Assembly: GCA_016207245.1 (NCBI GenBank)
Contig: JACQQA010000001.1
Span: 1-37,764, forward strand
Direction of reading: 5' to 3'
Source: Candidatus Magasanikiibacteriota bacterium
Lineage (GTDB): Bacteria; Patescibacteriota; Patescibacteriia; Magasanikbacterales; UBA922
Length of the DNA stretch: 37,764 nucleotides
The notes under the pieces are model-generated. The model was not told the origin of the DNA and did not search any database. It saw nothing but the letters and a program-made list of their open reading frames with translations. This document shows positions 31,045 to 37,764 of this stretch, one piece after another. A program made the position numbers and the translations under genes. Every line of letters begins with the position of its first letter. Position 1 is the stretch's first letter.

Positions 31045-31574
31045 GTGTTCGCCCTCGGATCCAAAACATTATTCTTCAATTCTTTCCACGGATACAATGG
31101 CCACTCTCTAACCTCGCGGCCGAAATAGTCTGGAGTAAACTCGGCCCAGGGCTGTTTATATAAAACCGCGTATTTTACTTCAGCCGGGTTTTTAATCCCC
31201 ATATACGCGTCAACCAATTTCAATGTTGAGCCGGAGACCACCATCTCATCAACCACCAAAACTTTTAATCCCTGAATATCTTTTGTTAATTCCTGCGTAA
31301 TCGCCGGCCGGTCATTCAACTCTTGATCCTTGCCGTTTTTCTGCGTTTTGGAAAAATCAACTTTAATCACATAAAGCTGTTTGTTTCCCAAAACATAAGC
31401 GATCATAGACGCCGGAATCAAGCCGGAGCGAGCAATAGATATAATTACATCCGGCTCAAAATTGTCTTCTCTCATTTTATCAATGATACGCAAAACATCC
31501 CGCTCAACATCTTGCCAGGATAAATTTACCGTTCCCTCGCTCTTTTCATAATACTTTTGCGCGATTGGGTTCAT
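31020..31574 (-). CDS. phosphoribosyltransferase, purine type
   Basis: 184 aa. VLVVDEMVVSGST at 105-117 is the PRPP-binding loop; IISIARSGLIPASMIAY precedes it, as in hypoxanthine/xanthine-guanine phosphoribosyltransferases, so base salvage is likely. The start overlaps the cupin stop (ATGA). The last eight or so residues (TSPVRDAR) and the stop are encoded by the outer REP repeat of the IS200 element, so the natural C-terminus has been replaced or extended. Confidence 0.85.
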   Translation of the reverse strand: MNPIAQKYYEKSEGTVNLSWQDVERDVLRIIDKMREDNFEPDVIISIARSGLIPASMIAYVLGNKQLYVIKVDFSKTQKNGKDQELNDRPAITQELTKDIQGLKVLVVDEMVVSGSTLKLVDAYMGIKNPAEVKYAVLYKQPWAEFTPDYFGREVREWPLYPWKELKNNVLDPRANTSPVRDAR

Positions 31575-31933
31575 AAAACAATCTCATCCTCCGATCTCCA
31601 GGCCGGATCAACGATACAAAAAAATTCCAAATCTTCTCCTCCGATATTTTCTATACACTGAATTGCATTTGGCGGAATATAAATAGTGTCATATTTTTCC
31701 ACCTCTTCAATCTCATCGTTAATAAACATTTTTCCTTTACCTTTCAAAATCCAATAGACTTCCGTAGTTTTCATCGCGTGTTTGAACGTCGTCTTGCCAG
31801 CCGGCACTTTCGCCCAAGCCAAACTATAGCGGCAATCAACTTTATCGCCGTGCAACACATTCAATAGCTCGCGCAGAATACAATTATCTCCGGCAATGAT
31901 TTCTTTGCAATCATTAAATTTTTTTATCAACAT
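31571..31933 (-). CDS. cupin-domain protein
   Basis: 120 aa. A single cupin barrel: KTTFKHAMKTTEVYWILKGKGKMFIND and YDTIYIPPNAIQCIEN. Residues H52 and E58 could bind a metal as in phosphomannose-isomerase-like cupins. Function is not predictable; its place between aldolase and phosphoribosyltransferase suggests sugar metabolism. Confidence 0.8.
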   Translation of the reverse strand: MLIKKFNDCKEIIAGDNCILRELLNVLHGDKVDCRYSLAWAKVPAGKTTFKHAMKTTEVYWILKGKGKMFINDEIEEVEKYDTIYIPPNAIQCIENIGGEDLEFFCIVDPAWRSEDEIVL

Positions 31934-31972
31934 AAACTTAGTTACTTAGTAAACTCAGCCAACCTACAAAAC

Positions 31973-32968
31973 TTACGCCTCCAATTTTCCATCTCTCGCC
32001 AAACTCACCAATTTCGCTTGTTTCAAAAACGCCTCTTGCCCGGCTTTTATATTCTCACTCTTTCCACCCCACGCCATGAGTGTGGAAGCCTGCAACGCCC
32101 GGCCATAAGAAAACGACAGTTGCCACGGACATTCGGCTGACACTTTATTTATTTCATTCAATGTCTCGCAAGCAAACTCCTCGCTCTGCCCGCCGGATAA
32201 AAACGCGATCCCGGGAACTTCTGCCGGCACGGTTTCTTTCAAACACCTTACAGTCAGTTCCGCCACTTCTTTGGCGCCGGCTTGTTTCACGCATTCTGAA
32301 CCGGAAATAACCATATTTGGTTTTAAAATCATGCTATCAAACGCGACACCGGCTTTTTTTAATTCCGCAAAAACTGTTAATAAAACTTTTTTTGTCACTT
32401 CAAAACATTTCTCTATTGTGTGATCGCCATCCATTAAAACCTCCGGCTCAACAATCGGCACTAAATTATTTTGCTGGCATAATTTCGCATATTTCGCCAG
32501 CCGTTCAGAATTAATTTGAACGCATTTTTCAGTTGGAATATCGGCGCTGATTTTTATTACCGCGCGCCATTTGCAAAACTTGGCTCCCATATTTACATAC
32601 TCCGGCAATCTTTTTGGCAAGCCTTCCAAACCTTTAGTAACAACCTCATTTGGAGAATCAACCAACGCTTCTGTGCCCTCGTCTACTTTAATACCCGGCA
32701 AAACGCCTTGTTTTTCTAAAACTGTCACAAAAGTGTGTCCGCCACTCGCGCGCTGGCGAATGGTTTCATCATACAATATTACTCCGCTGATAAATTCGCC
32801 CATGTTTGGCGTGGTAAAAAGCAATTCGCGATAGATGCGACGATTTTCTTCAATATTTTCCACGTTAATTTTAGCAAACCGCTTACCGATTGTCGGCGTG
32901 CTTTCATCCGCGGCTAAAATTCCCTTGTTTGGGGCGACGAGTTGAAGGGCGATTTCTTGCAATGACAT
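31973..32968 (-). CDS. class I fructose-bisphosphate aldolase
   Basis: 331 aa. Splits or forms fructose-1,6-bisphosphate through a Schiff base; the lysine is K216 in SMILKPNMV. Also GILAADESTPTIGKRF at the N-terminus, CKWRAVIKI and FLSGGQSEEFA. It is the eukaryote-like class I form, without metal need. It follows glpX with a ten-base gap, giving the two successive steps of gluconeogenesis. Confidence 0.94.
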   Translation of the reverse strand: MSLQEIALQLVAPNKGILAADESTPTIGKRFAKINVENIEENRRIYRELLFTTPNMGEFISGVILYDETIRQRASGGHTFVTVLEKQGVLPGIKVDEGTEALVDSPNEVVTKGLEGLPKRLPEYVNMGAKFCKWRAVIKISADIPTEKCVQINSERLAKYAKLCQQNNLVPIVEPEVLMDGDHTIEKCFEVTKKVLLTVFAELKKAGVAFDSMILKPNMVISGSECVKQAGAKEVAELTVRCLKETVPAEVPGIAFLSGGQSEEFACETLNEINKVSAECPWQLSFSYGRALQASTLMAWGGKSENIKAGQEAFLKQAKLVSLARDGKLEA

Positions 32969-32978
32969 AGGTGTAAAT

Positions 32979-33929
32979 TTATTGATAAGCCGGCAATTTA
33001 TGATGCGTCTCTATAAATCTAATCGTCCCGCTTCTGACGCGCATTACAACCGAATGGGTAATAGCGTAATCAGCGGTATAACGCACACCTTTGAGCAATG
33101 GCCCGTCAATCACGCCGGTTGCGGTGAAAGCCAAATCACTGCCTTTGGCTAAATCCTCAAGTAATAATTTTTTATCAATATCTTTAATCCCCATCTTTCT
33201 TAATCGTTCTTTTTGCGCCCCATCTTTCGGCGCCAGACGACATTGTAATTCTCCACCCAAGGCCTTAACCGCCACTGCTGCCAAAACCGCCTCTGCGGAA
33301 GCGCCGATGCCCATTAGCAAATCAATACCTGAGCCTGGCAAAGACGGCGCAATAGCGCCGGCCACATCGCCATCAGAGATTAAACGCACGCGCGCGCCGG
33401 TCTTTCGGATCTGGTTCTTTAATTCTTCATGGCGCGGGCGATCAAGCATCACCACCATTAATTCCGACACATCTTTTTTAAGCGCGACAGCAACTTTTTT
33501 TAAGTTCTCATCTGCCGGCGCGTCCAGGTCAATTTGGCCGACTGCCGCCGGACCGCAGGCGATTTTATTCATGTACATATCCGGAGCGTGAAAAAGCGAG
33601 CCGCGCGAACCGGTGGCGATCACTGACATTGCGTTCGGCACGCCATTAGCTACGCTGTCCGTGCATTCCAAAGGATCAACCGCAATGTCCAATTCTGAAC
33701 AGTCCGCGCGCCCCAATTTTTCTCCGATATACAATTCCGGCGCCTCGTCTTTCTCGCCTTCGCCAATAATAATTTCGCCGCAAAAATCAACGGATTTAAA
33801 TCGTTCGCGCATGGCATCAACCGCCGCCTGATCAGCGGCTTTTTTGTCTCCCCTGCCCATCCATTTGGCGGCGGCAATCGCCGCCGCCTCGGTTACGCGA
33901 ACGAATTCCAAAGCTAAATTTCTATCCAT
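32979..33929 (-). CDS. glpX: class II fructose-1,6-bisphosphatase
   Basis: 316 aa. IIIGEGEKDEAPELYIGE and GIGASAEAVLAA are GlpX signatures. The metal/phosphate motif reads DPLECT at 85-90, where the family normally has DP(I/L)(D/E)GT: a Cys replaces the Gly. The rest looks intact. First gene of the glpX-aldolase-cupin-phosphoribosyltransferase run; a terminator of the preceding gene lies just upstream. Confidence 0.92.
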   Translation of the reverse strand: MDRNLALEFVRVTEAAAIAAAKWMGRGDKKAADQAAVDAMRERFKSVDFCGEIIIGEGEKDEAPELYIGEKLGRADCSELDIAVDPLECTDSVANGVPNAMSVIATGSRGSLFHAPDMYMNKIACGPAAVGQIDLDAPADENLKKVAVALKKDVSELMVVMLDRPRHEELKNQIRKTGARVRLISDGDVAGAIAPSLPGSGIDLLMGIGASAEAVLAAVAVKALGGELQCRLAPKDGAQKERLRKMGIKDIDKKLLLEDLAKGSDLAFTATGVIDGPLLKGVRYTADYAITHSVVMRVRSGTIRFIETHHKLPAYQ

Positions 33930-33948
33930 AGCGGATGTATCCTAACAT

Positions 33949-33974
33949 AAAAAAACCGCCCCGACAAGAGGGGC
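33949..33974 (-). terminator. terminator of the acidic-protein gene
   Basis: Minus strand GCCCC-TCTTGTC-GGGGC-GG followed by seven Ts. Confidence 0.75.
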
Positions 33975-33982
33975 GACACCCG

Positions 33983-34052
33983 AAAGTCATTGCGGGGAAT
34001 TTATCCCGAGCCGTGCCGAGGGAAAGTAGCCCACAGCATTGTCATAACTTTC
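33983..34052. repeat. palindromic repeat CCCGAGC...CGAGGGA
   Basis: TTTATCCCGAGCCGTGCCGAGGGAAAG nested in loosely complementary GAAAGTCAT / ATAACTTTC ends. Another member of the CCCTGAGC/TCGAAGGG palindrome type. Confidence 0.5.
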
Positions 34053-34059
34053 TATAACG

Positions 34060-34431
34060 CTAGCCATTATAATCGTCGTCCGGCTCTTCTTCGTCCTCTT
34101 CTTCAAAATTAACCTCCGAGTCGGCTGTTTCCTCGTCATCGTCTTTATCCTCAACTTTAAACCCGCCATAATCAACGCCTTTCTCGCCCAGCGCCTGTAG
34201 CCATAGCTCGCCGGCATTTTCCTCAAACCCCAAATCGTCAGCGTGCTCCGCGTGCCACTGATCAAATGCCACTCGCAACTCATGTTCATCGGTGGCGTTT
34301 TCCAGCGCGTCTTCCAGCAAAGCATATTTCTCCTGATGCGACAGCGCCATTTCTTTTTCCATTTCGTCAAACAGAGATTGGATGTGGGAAAGAACGGCTG
34401 ACTTCATTTGATCATAATTATTCTTTGGCAT
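34060..34431 (-). CDS. acidic protein, unknown function
   Basis: 123 aa. Residues 1-55 are helical and charged (SHIQSLFDEMEKEMALSHQEKYALLEDAL), the middle has a DDLGFEENAGELWLQAL segment, and the last 35 residues are almost only Asp/Glu. It could act as an acidic chaperone or nucleic-acid mimic, but no family is recognised. It has its own promoter (34462-34490) and terminator (33949-33974). Confidence 0.7.
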   Translation of the reverse strand: MPKNNYDQMKSAVLSHIQSLFDEMEKEMALSHQEKYALLEDALENATDEHELRVAFDQWHAEHADDLGFEENAGELWLQALGEKGVDYGGFKVEDKDDDEETADSEVNFEEEDEEEPDDDYNG

Positions 34432-34461
34432 AATTTTTTGATGTTAGTTTTGTTGTTAATA

Positions 34462-34490
34462 TTTATATATTTTTTCAGCAAAAAAAGCAA
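34462..34490 (-). promoter_or_regulatory. promoter of the acidic-protein gene
   Basis: Minus strand TTGCTT (34485-34490), 17-bp spacer, TATAAA (34462-34467). Confidence 0.5.
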
Positions 34491-34516
34491 TAGCGGCTGG
34501 CTGTGGATAAAATAAC

Positions 34517-34607
34517 AGAATGCAGAATACAGATAACAGAATGTATTGAATGCGAATGTCTTTTCTGATATATTAATGTGTGTTATGTTATCTGTATTCT
34601 GTATTCT
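34517..34607. repeat. inverted repeat of the CAGAATACAGATAACAG word, upstream of xth
   Basis: Arms 34517-34538 and 34586-34607 (22 bases, one or two differences), 47 bases apart. The arm sequence is the same word as in the inverted repeat before trpS (13497-13587). It ends seven bases before the exonuclease III start codon. Confidence 0.75.
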
Positions 34608-34613
34608 TAAAAT

Positions 34614-35390
34614 ATGTCAACACTCTCCCTCGTCTCCTGGAACGTCAACGGCATCCGCGCCGCGGTGAAACACGGTTTTGTCGATTTTTTGAAAAAAGAA
34701 AAACCGGATGTTTTGTGTTTGCAAGAAGTAAAAATAAGCGCCTCGGCAAGGGACAGGGCGGTGTTCGATTTTCAAAATTACACTGAACACTGGAATTCGG
34801 CTCAAAAACCGGGTTACGCGGGTACGGCAATTTTGGTAAGTGAAAAACTAGCACAACCAATTGTTACAAATGGGCTTGGCAAGCCAGAATACGATACCGA
34901 GGGCCGCGTGCAAACCGCGGAATTTGAAAAATTTTTTTTAGTCAACGCGTATTTTCCGAATACGCGGCATGATTTGTCGCGGCTTGATTTTAAATTAAGA
35001 TTTGACGACGCTATTTTATCTCACTTAAAAAACCTTACTAAAACTAAACCTGTAGTTTTTACCGGAGACCTAAACGTGGCGCATGAAGAAATTGATTTGG
35101 CGAATCCGAAAGAAAATGACGGCAATCCCGGCTTTCATCCGGAGGAGCGTAAATGGATGACAAAATTCTTAAAAGCCGGTTTTATTGATACCTACCGTTT
35201 TTTATATCCAAAAAAAATCCAGTATTCTTGGTGGTCGTACAGGTTCGGGGCGAGAAGACGGAACGTCGGCTGGCGGATTGACTATTTCTGTGTTTCTGAT
35301 AAACTTAAAAAACAGCTGAAACAAGCGGAGATTTTGGATAAAGTGATGGGGTCGGATCATTGTCCGGTGACAATCACATTGTCATCCTGA
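34614..35390 (+). CDS. xth: exodeoxyribonuclease III / AP endonuclease
   Basis: 258 aa. Cuts DNA at abasic sites. SWNVNGIRA (8-16), LQEVK with the metal-binding Glu38, GDLNVAHEEIDL, WWSYRFGARRRNVGWRIDYF and the C-terminal GSDHCPV with the catalytic Asp-His pair are all present. Length is normal. The leader is taken up by the inverted repeat, and no Shine-Dalgarno sequence is seen. Confidence 0.95.
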   Translation: MSTLSLVSWNVNGIRAAVKHGFVDFLKKEKPDVLCLQEVKISASARDRAVFDFQNYTEHWNSAQKPGYAGTAILVSEKLAQPIVTNGLGKPEYDTEGRVQTAEFEKFFLVNAYFPNTRHDLSRLDFKLRFDDAILSHLKNLTKTKPVVFTGDLNVAHEEIDLANPKENDGNPGFHPEERKWMTKFLKAGFIDTYRFLYPKKIQYSWWSYRFGARRRNVGWRIDYFCVSDKLKKQLKQAEILDKVMGSDHCPVTITLSS

Positions 35391-35429
35391 GTGAGTCCGA
35401 ACTCACGTGAGGACGAATCGAAGGATCCC
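35381..35429. repeat. GTCATCCTGAG...TCGAAGGATCCC repeat
   Basis: Dispersed repeat type (TCATCCTGAG / CGAAGGATCC) that overlaps the last codons of xth, followed at 35463-35490 by GAGATAAATGGAGATAAGTGGAGATAA words. Confidence 0.6.
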
Positions 35430-35552
35430 TTTTAGAAAAATGACGGGGGATAAAAAATATATTGAGATAAATGGAGATAAGTGGAGATAAAAAATAACAG
35501 TACTTCAATTACTTCCTATCTCTATTTCTTTCAATCTAACACTCCAATAATT

Positions 35553-36326
35553 ATGTCCGCATGGATCTACTCAATCATCAGCGTACTCGTCGTCAGTTTA
35601 ATTTCTTTAGTCGGCTTAACCGCCATCTCTATTGAAACCGACAAGCTCAAAAAAATCCTGATTTATTTAGTCAGTTTTTCCACTGGCGCGCTTTTAGGCG
35701 ACGCGTTTATTCATTTGCTCCCGGAAGCGGTGGAAGAAAGCGGCGGAATGACTTTAACGATCTCACTCTCTGTCTTGGCCGGTATTCTTCTGGCTTTTGT
35801 TATTGAAAAATTCATTCATTGGCACCACTGCCACCACACCCATTCGCCGGAGTGTTTACACGAACACCACACCAATCAAATTCAATCATTCGCCAAAATG
35901 AATTTAATCGGCGATTCAGCGCATAATTTTATTGATGGTCTGATAATCGGCGGAAGTTATTTGGTTAGTTTTCCGGTTGGTCTGGCAACGACTTTAGCAG
36001 TGATTCTGCACGAAATCCCGCAGGAAATCGGCGACTTTGGTATTCTTCTGCATGGCGGTTATGAAAAAAAACGCGCGTTATTTTTAAATTTTATCACCGC
36101 GTTAACCGCGATCGCTGGAGCGGTTGTCGCTCTGCTGGCCGCTAATTATGTCCCTCACTTAACTTCGTTCTTAATCCCCTTCGCCGGCGGCGGATTTATC
36201 TATATTGCCGGGTCAGACTTGATGCCGGAGCTGCACAAAGAGACTGACTTTAAAAAATCTTCCTTTCAATTAGCGGCTTTCGTGTTTGGAATTGTCATTA
36301 TGATGGCGTTGCTACTGATAGGATAA
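35553..36326 (+). CDS. ZIP-family metal transporter
   Basis: 257 aa from ATG 35553; the frame is open to 35481 but that part is word-repeat sequence. About eight membrane helices. A His-rich cytoplasmic loop (HWHHCHHTHSPECLHEHH, 89-106) and the metal-site motifs HNFIDG (124-129) and HEIPQEIGD (153-161) are classic for ZIP zinc/iron carriers. lgt follows after ten bases. Confidence 0.9.
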   Translation: MSAWIYSIISVLVVSLISLVGLTAISIETDKLKKILIYLVSFSTGALLGDAFIHLLPEAVEESGGMTLTISLSVLAGILLAFVIEKFIHWHHCHHTHSPECLHEHHTNQIQSFAKMNLIGDSAHNFIDGLIIGGSYLVSFPVGLATTLAVILHEIPQEIGDFGILLHGGYEKKRALFLNFITALTAIAGAVVALLAANYVPHLTSFLIPFAGGGFIYIAGSDLMPELHKETDFKKSSFQLAAFVFGIVIMMALLLIG

Positions 36327-36336
36327 GGACTAAAAA

Positions 36337-37131
36337 ATGTTTACAAACACTCTCAATCCAATCCTGCTCTCTCTTGGCCCGCTAACTGTCCGCTGGTACG
36401 GTCTTTTTTTAGCCATCGGCGTAACGCTCGCGATTTTAATTATCACCAAATTATTTAAAGAAAAAAAATACTCGGTTGATCTGGCGCTTGATTTGGGAAT
36501 TTGGCTGACGATCGGCGGACTGCTCGGCGCGCGGTTGGGCGAAATTTTGTTTTACGAACCGGCGTACTATTTTTCCAATCCGATTGAAATGATTTTTATC
36601 AACCACGGCGGGTTGTCCAGCCATGGGATGACGATTGGATTGATTTTAACCTTGCTATTATTTTCAAAAATAAAATCCGCCCAAGGCGGATCCGCCTTGG
36701 GCGGAAAAATATCCATTAAACAATATTTGGATATTTTGATTATTCCCATCCCGCTTCTCGCCGCGTTCATAAGAATTGGAAATTTTTTTAATTCTGAAAT
36801 CGTCGGCAAACCAACCAACTTGCCTTGGGGCGTCAAATTTCCGTTTTACGAAACCATCCCTGTCTTCCGCCACCCGTCCCAACTCTACGAATCGCTTATC
36901 TCCCTATCTCTATTTATCTCTATCTATTTCATCTATAAAAAATATAATCGCAAACTTCCACCCCTCTTCATCACCAATCTGTTTTTTCTCCTTTACTTCT
37001 CTTCACGTTTTCTTATTGAATTTCTAAAAGCCGATTATCAAACTTCTCTCGGTCTAACTATGGGACAAATTCTGAGCGTCCCGTTCATTGTCTTTTCGGC
37101 TTTCTTCTTGATTAGGCAACAAAAAAACTGA
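36337..37131 (+). CDS. lgt: prolipoprotein diacylglyceryl transferase
   Basis: 264 aa. Adds diacylglycerol to the lipobox cysteine of lipoproteins at the membrane. HGGLSSHG at 90-97, RIGNFFNSEIVGKP (146-159) and RHPSQLYE (178-185) are the Lgt signatures; about seven helices. Residues 114-123 (SAQGGSALGG) are encoded by a perfect 30-bp palindrome (36676-36705) placed in a loop between helices. The gene converges on the 5S rRNA gene. Confidence 0.94.
   Translation: MFTNTLNPILLSLGPLTVRWYGLFLAIGVTLAILIITKLFKEKKYSVDLALDLGIWLTIGGLLGARLGEILFYEPAYYFSNPIEMIFINHGGLSSHGMTIGLILTLLLFSKIKSAQGGSALGGKISIKQYLDILIIPIPLLAAFIRIGNFFNSEIVGKPTNLPWGVKFPFYETIPVFRHPSQLYESLISLSLFISIYFIYKKYNRKLPPLFITNLFFLLYFSSRFLIEFLKADYQTSLGLTMGQILSVPFIVFSAFFLIRQQKN
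36676..36705. repeat. perfect 30-bp palindrome in lgt
   Basis: TCCGCCCAAGGCGGA followed by its exact complement; ten codons long, in frame. GC-rich against an AT-rich gene. Confidence 0.9.
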
Positions 37132-37135
37132 GTAC

Positions 37136-37251
37136 AAAGTCCAGGCGCTGGTCTACTTTCGCGTTGCCGCTATCATCGACACTGACTAGTTTTACTGCTG
37201 AGTTCGGGATGGGATCAGGTAGGACCTAGTCGTTTGAAGCACCTAGACTTT
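37136..37251 (-). rRNA. rrf: 5S rRNA
   Basis: About 116 nt. The ends AAAGTCTAGGTGCT and AGCGCCTGGACTTT pair as helix I. The conserved GATCCCATCCCGAACTC and GCGAAAGTAGACC segments are present. It lies directly after 23S on the minus strand. Confidence 0.93.
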
Positions 37252-37268
37252 ATACTCAGTCTAGATTT

Positions 37269-37312
37269 ACCCCGCCATTTTCAAAAATCATGCTGGAAGT
37301 GGCGGGGGTTTT
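37269..37312 (+). terminator. hairpin between 23S and 5S with T-run on the plus strand
   Basis: CCCCGCCA pairs with TGGCGGGG and GTTTTT follows on the plus strand. It could stop lgt read-through before it runs antisense into 23S, or serve as a processing stem in the rRNA transcript. Confidence 0.5.
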
Positions 37313-37347
37313 TAATTGCAAGCAAATACTCTAAAGCACCGCTTTGT

Positions 37348-37764
<417 letters not shown>

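Noticed and set aside
8419-34508. DnaA-box-like words TTATCCACA / TTATACACA at 8419, 18821, 30311 and 34500
   Set aside because: They are single and kilobases apart, with no dnaA or dnaN gene and no AT-rich cluster, so no origin is supported.

Overview
The window looks like a piece of a small-genome Patescibacteria (Candidate Phyla Radiation) chromosome, probably Parcubacteria-like. The grounds are short intergenic spaces, bacterial ribosomal and translation genes, an RNase J with a basic N-terminal tail, SecG followed by a membrane-anchored solute-binding protein, an endonuclease Q-like protein, type I aldolase with GlpX, and an unusual load of palindromic and short-word repeats. TGA is used as a stop (several ATGA overlaps), so the standard bacterial code applies. 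The taxon is inferred from gene content only.

Layout. 1-3630: a twin terminator and structured non-coding stretch, an orphan PEP-synthase-type phosphohistidine domain protein, an AAA ATPase with a nuclease-like C-terminus behind its own promoter and operator-like repeat, and a small zinc-ribbon protein. 3658-7688 (minus): rpmE, prfA, a membrane glycosyltransferase and prmC; the prfA-prmC pair covers release factor 1 and its methylase. 7689-8990: an accessory stretch with a 30-bp perfect inverted repeat, a structured segment, a non-canonical tRNA-like gene, a predicted small RNA complementary to it, and a GC-rich two-helix membrane protein. 8986-15850 (plus): secG, a dipeptide-type binding protein, tRNA-Leu between two fold-back elements, rnj, trpS, gmk, rplS. 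15893-19190: two tRNA-Ser genes, an ankyrin and a Big-type surface protein, an RluD-type synthase, a broken tRNA copy, tRNA-Ile(UAU), tRNA-Arg, and a 31-residue lysine-rich peptide with a long leader.

19240-30251 (minus) holds two runs. The first (TrmB-type regulator, HAD phosphatase, sugar nucleotidyltransferase, 2-oxoacid oxidoreductase alpha/beta/gamma, four-helix protein, GlmS, YvcK, GNAT) ties keto-acid oxidation to amino-sugar and cell-wall precursor supply. The second is an rRNA-methyltransferase-like protein, a pseudouridine synthase and an EndoQ-like protein. 30359-31044 is an IS200-type transposase inside layered REP palindromes. 31020-33929 (minus) carries GlpX, class I aldolase, a cupin and a phosphoribosyltransferase. 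34060-37131 has an acidic protein (minus), then exonuclease III, a ZIP metal transporter and lgt (plus). The end is 5S rRNA and the 3' part of 23S rRNA on the minus strand.

Three patterns stand out. (1) Near 8.2-8.4 kb a predicted approximately 66-nt RNA, with its own promoter and terminator, is complementary to the D and anticodon arms of the tRNA-like gene just downstream. (2) Two fold-back elements flank tRNA-Leu; they share a core but have unrelated, perfectly self-complementary arms. (3) Palindromes and short tandem words have been accepted in frame inside housekeeping genes (prfA, lgt, korA, rlu, glmS, endoQ-like, prmC). All statements come from reading the sequence; no database search or folding program was run.
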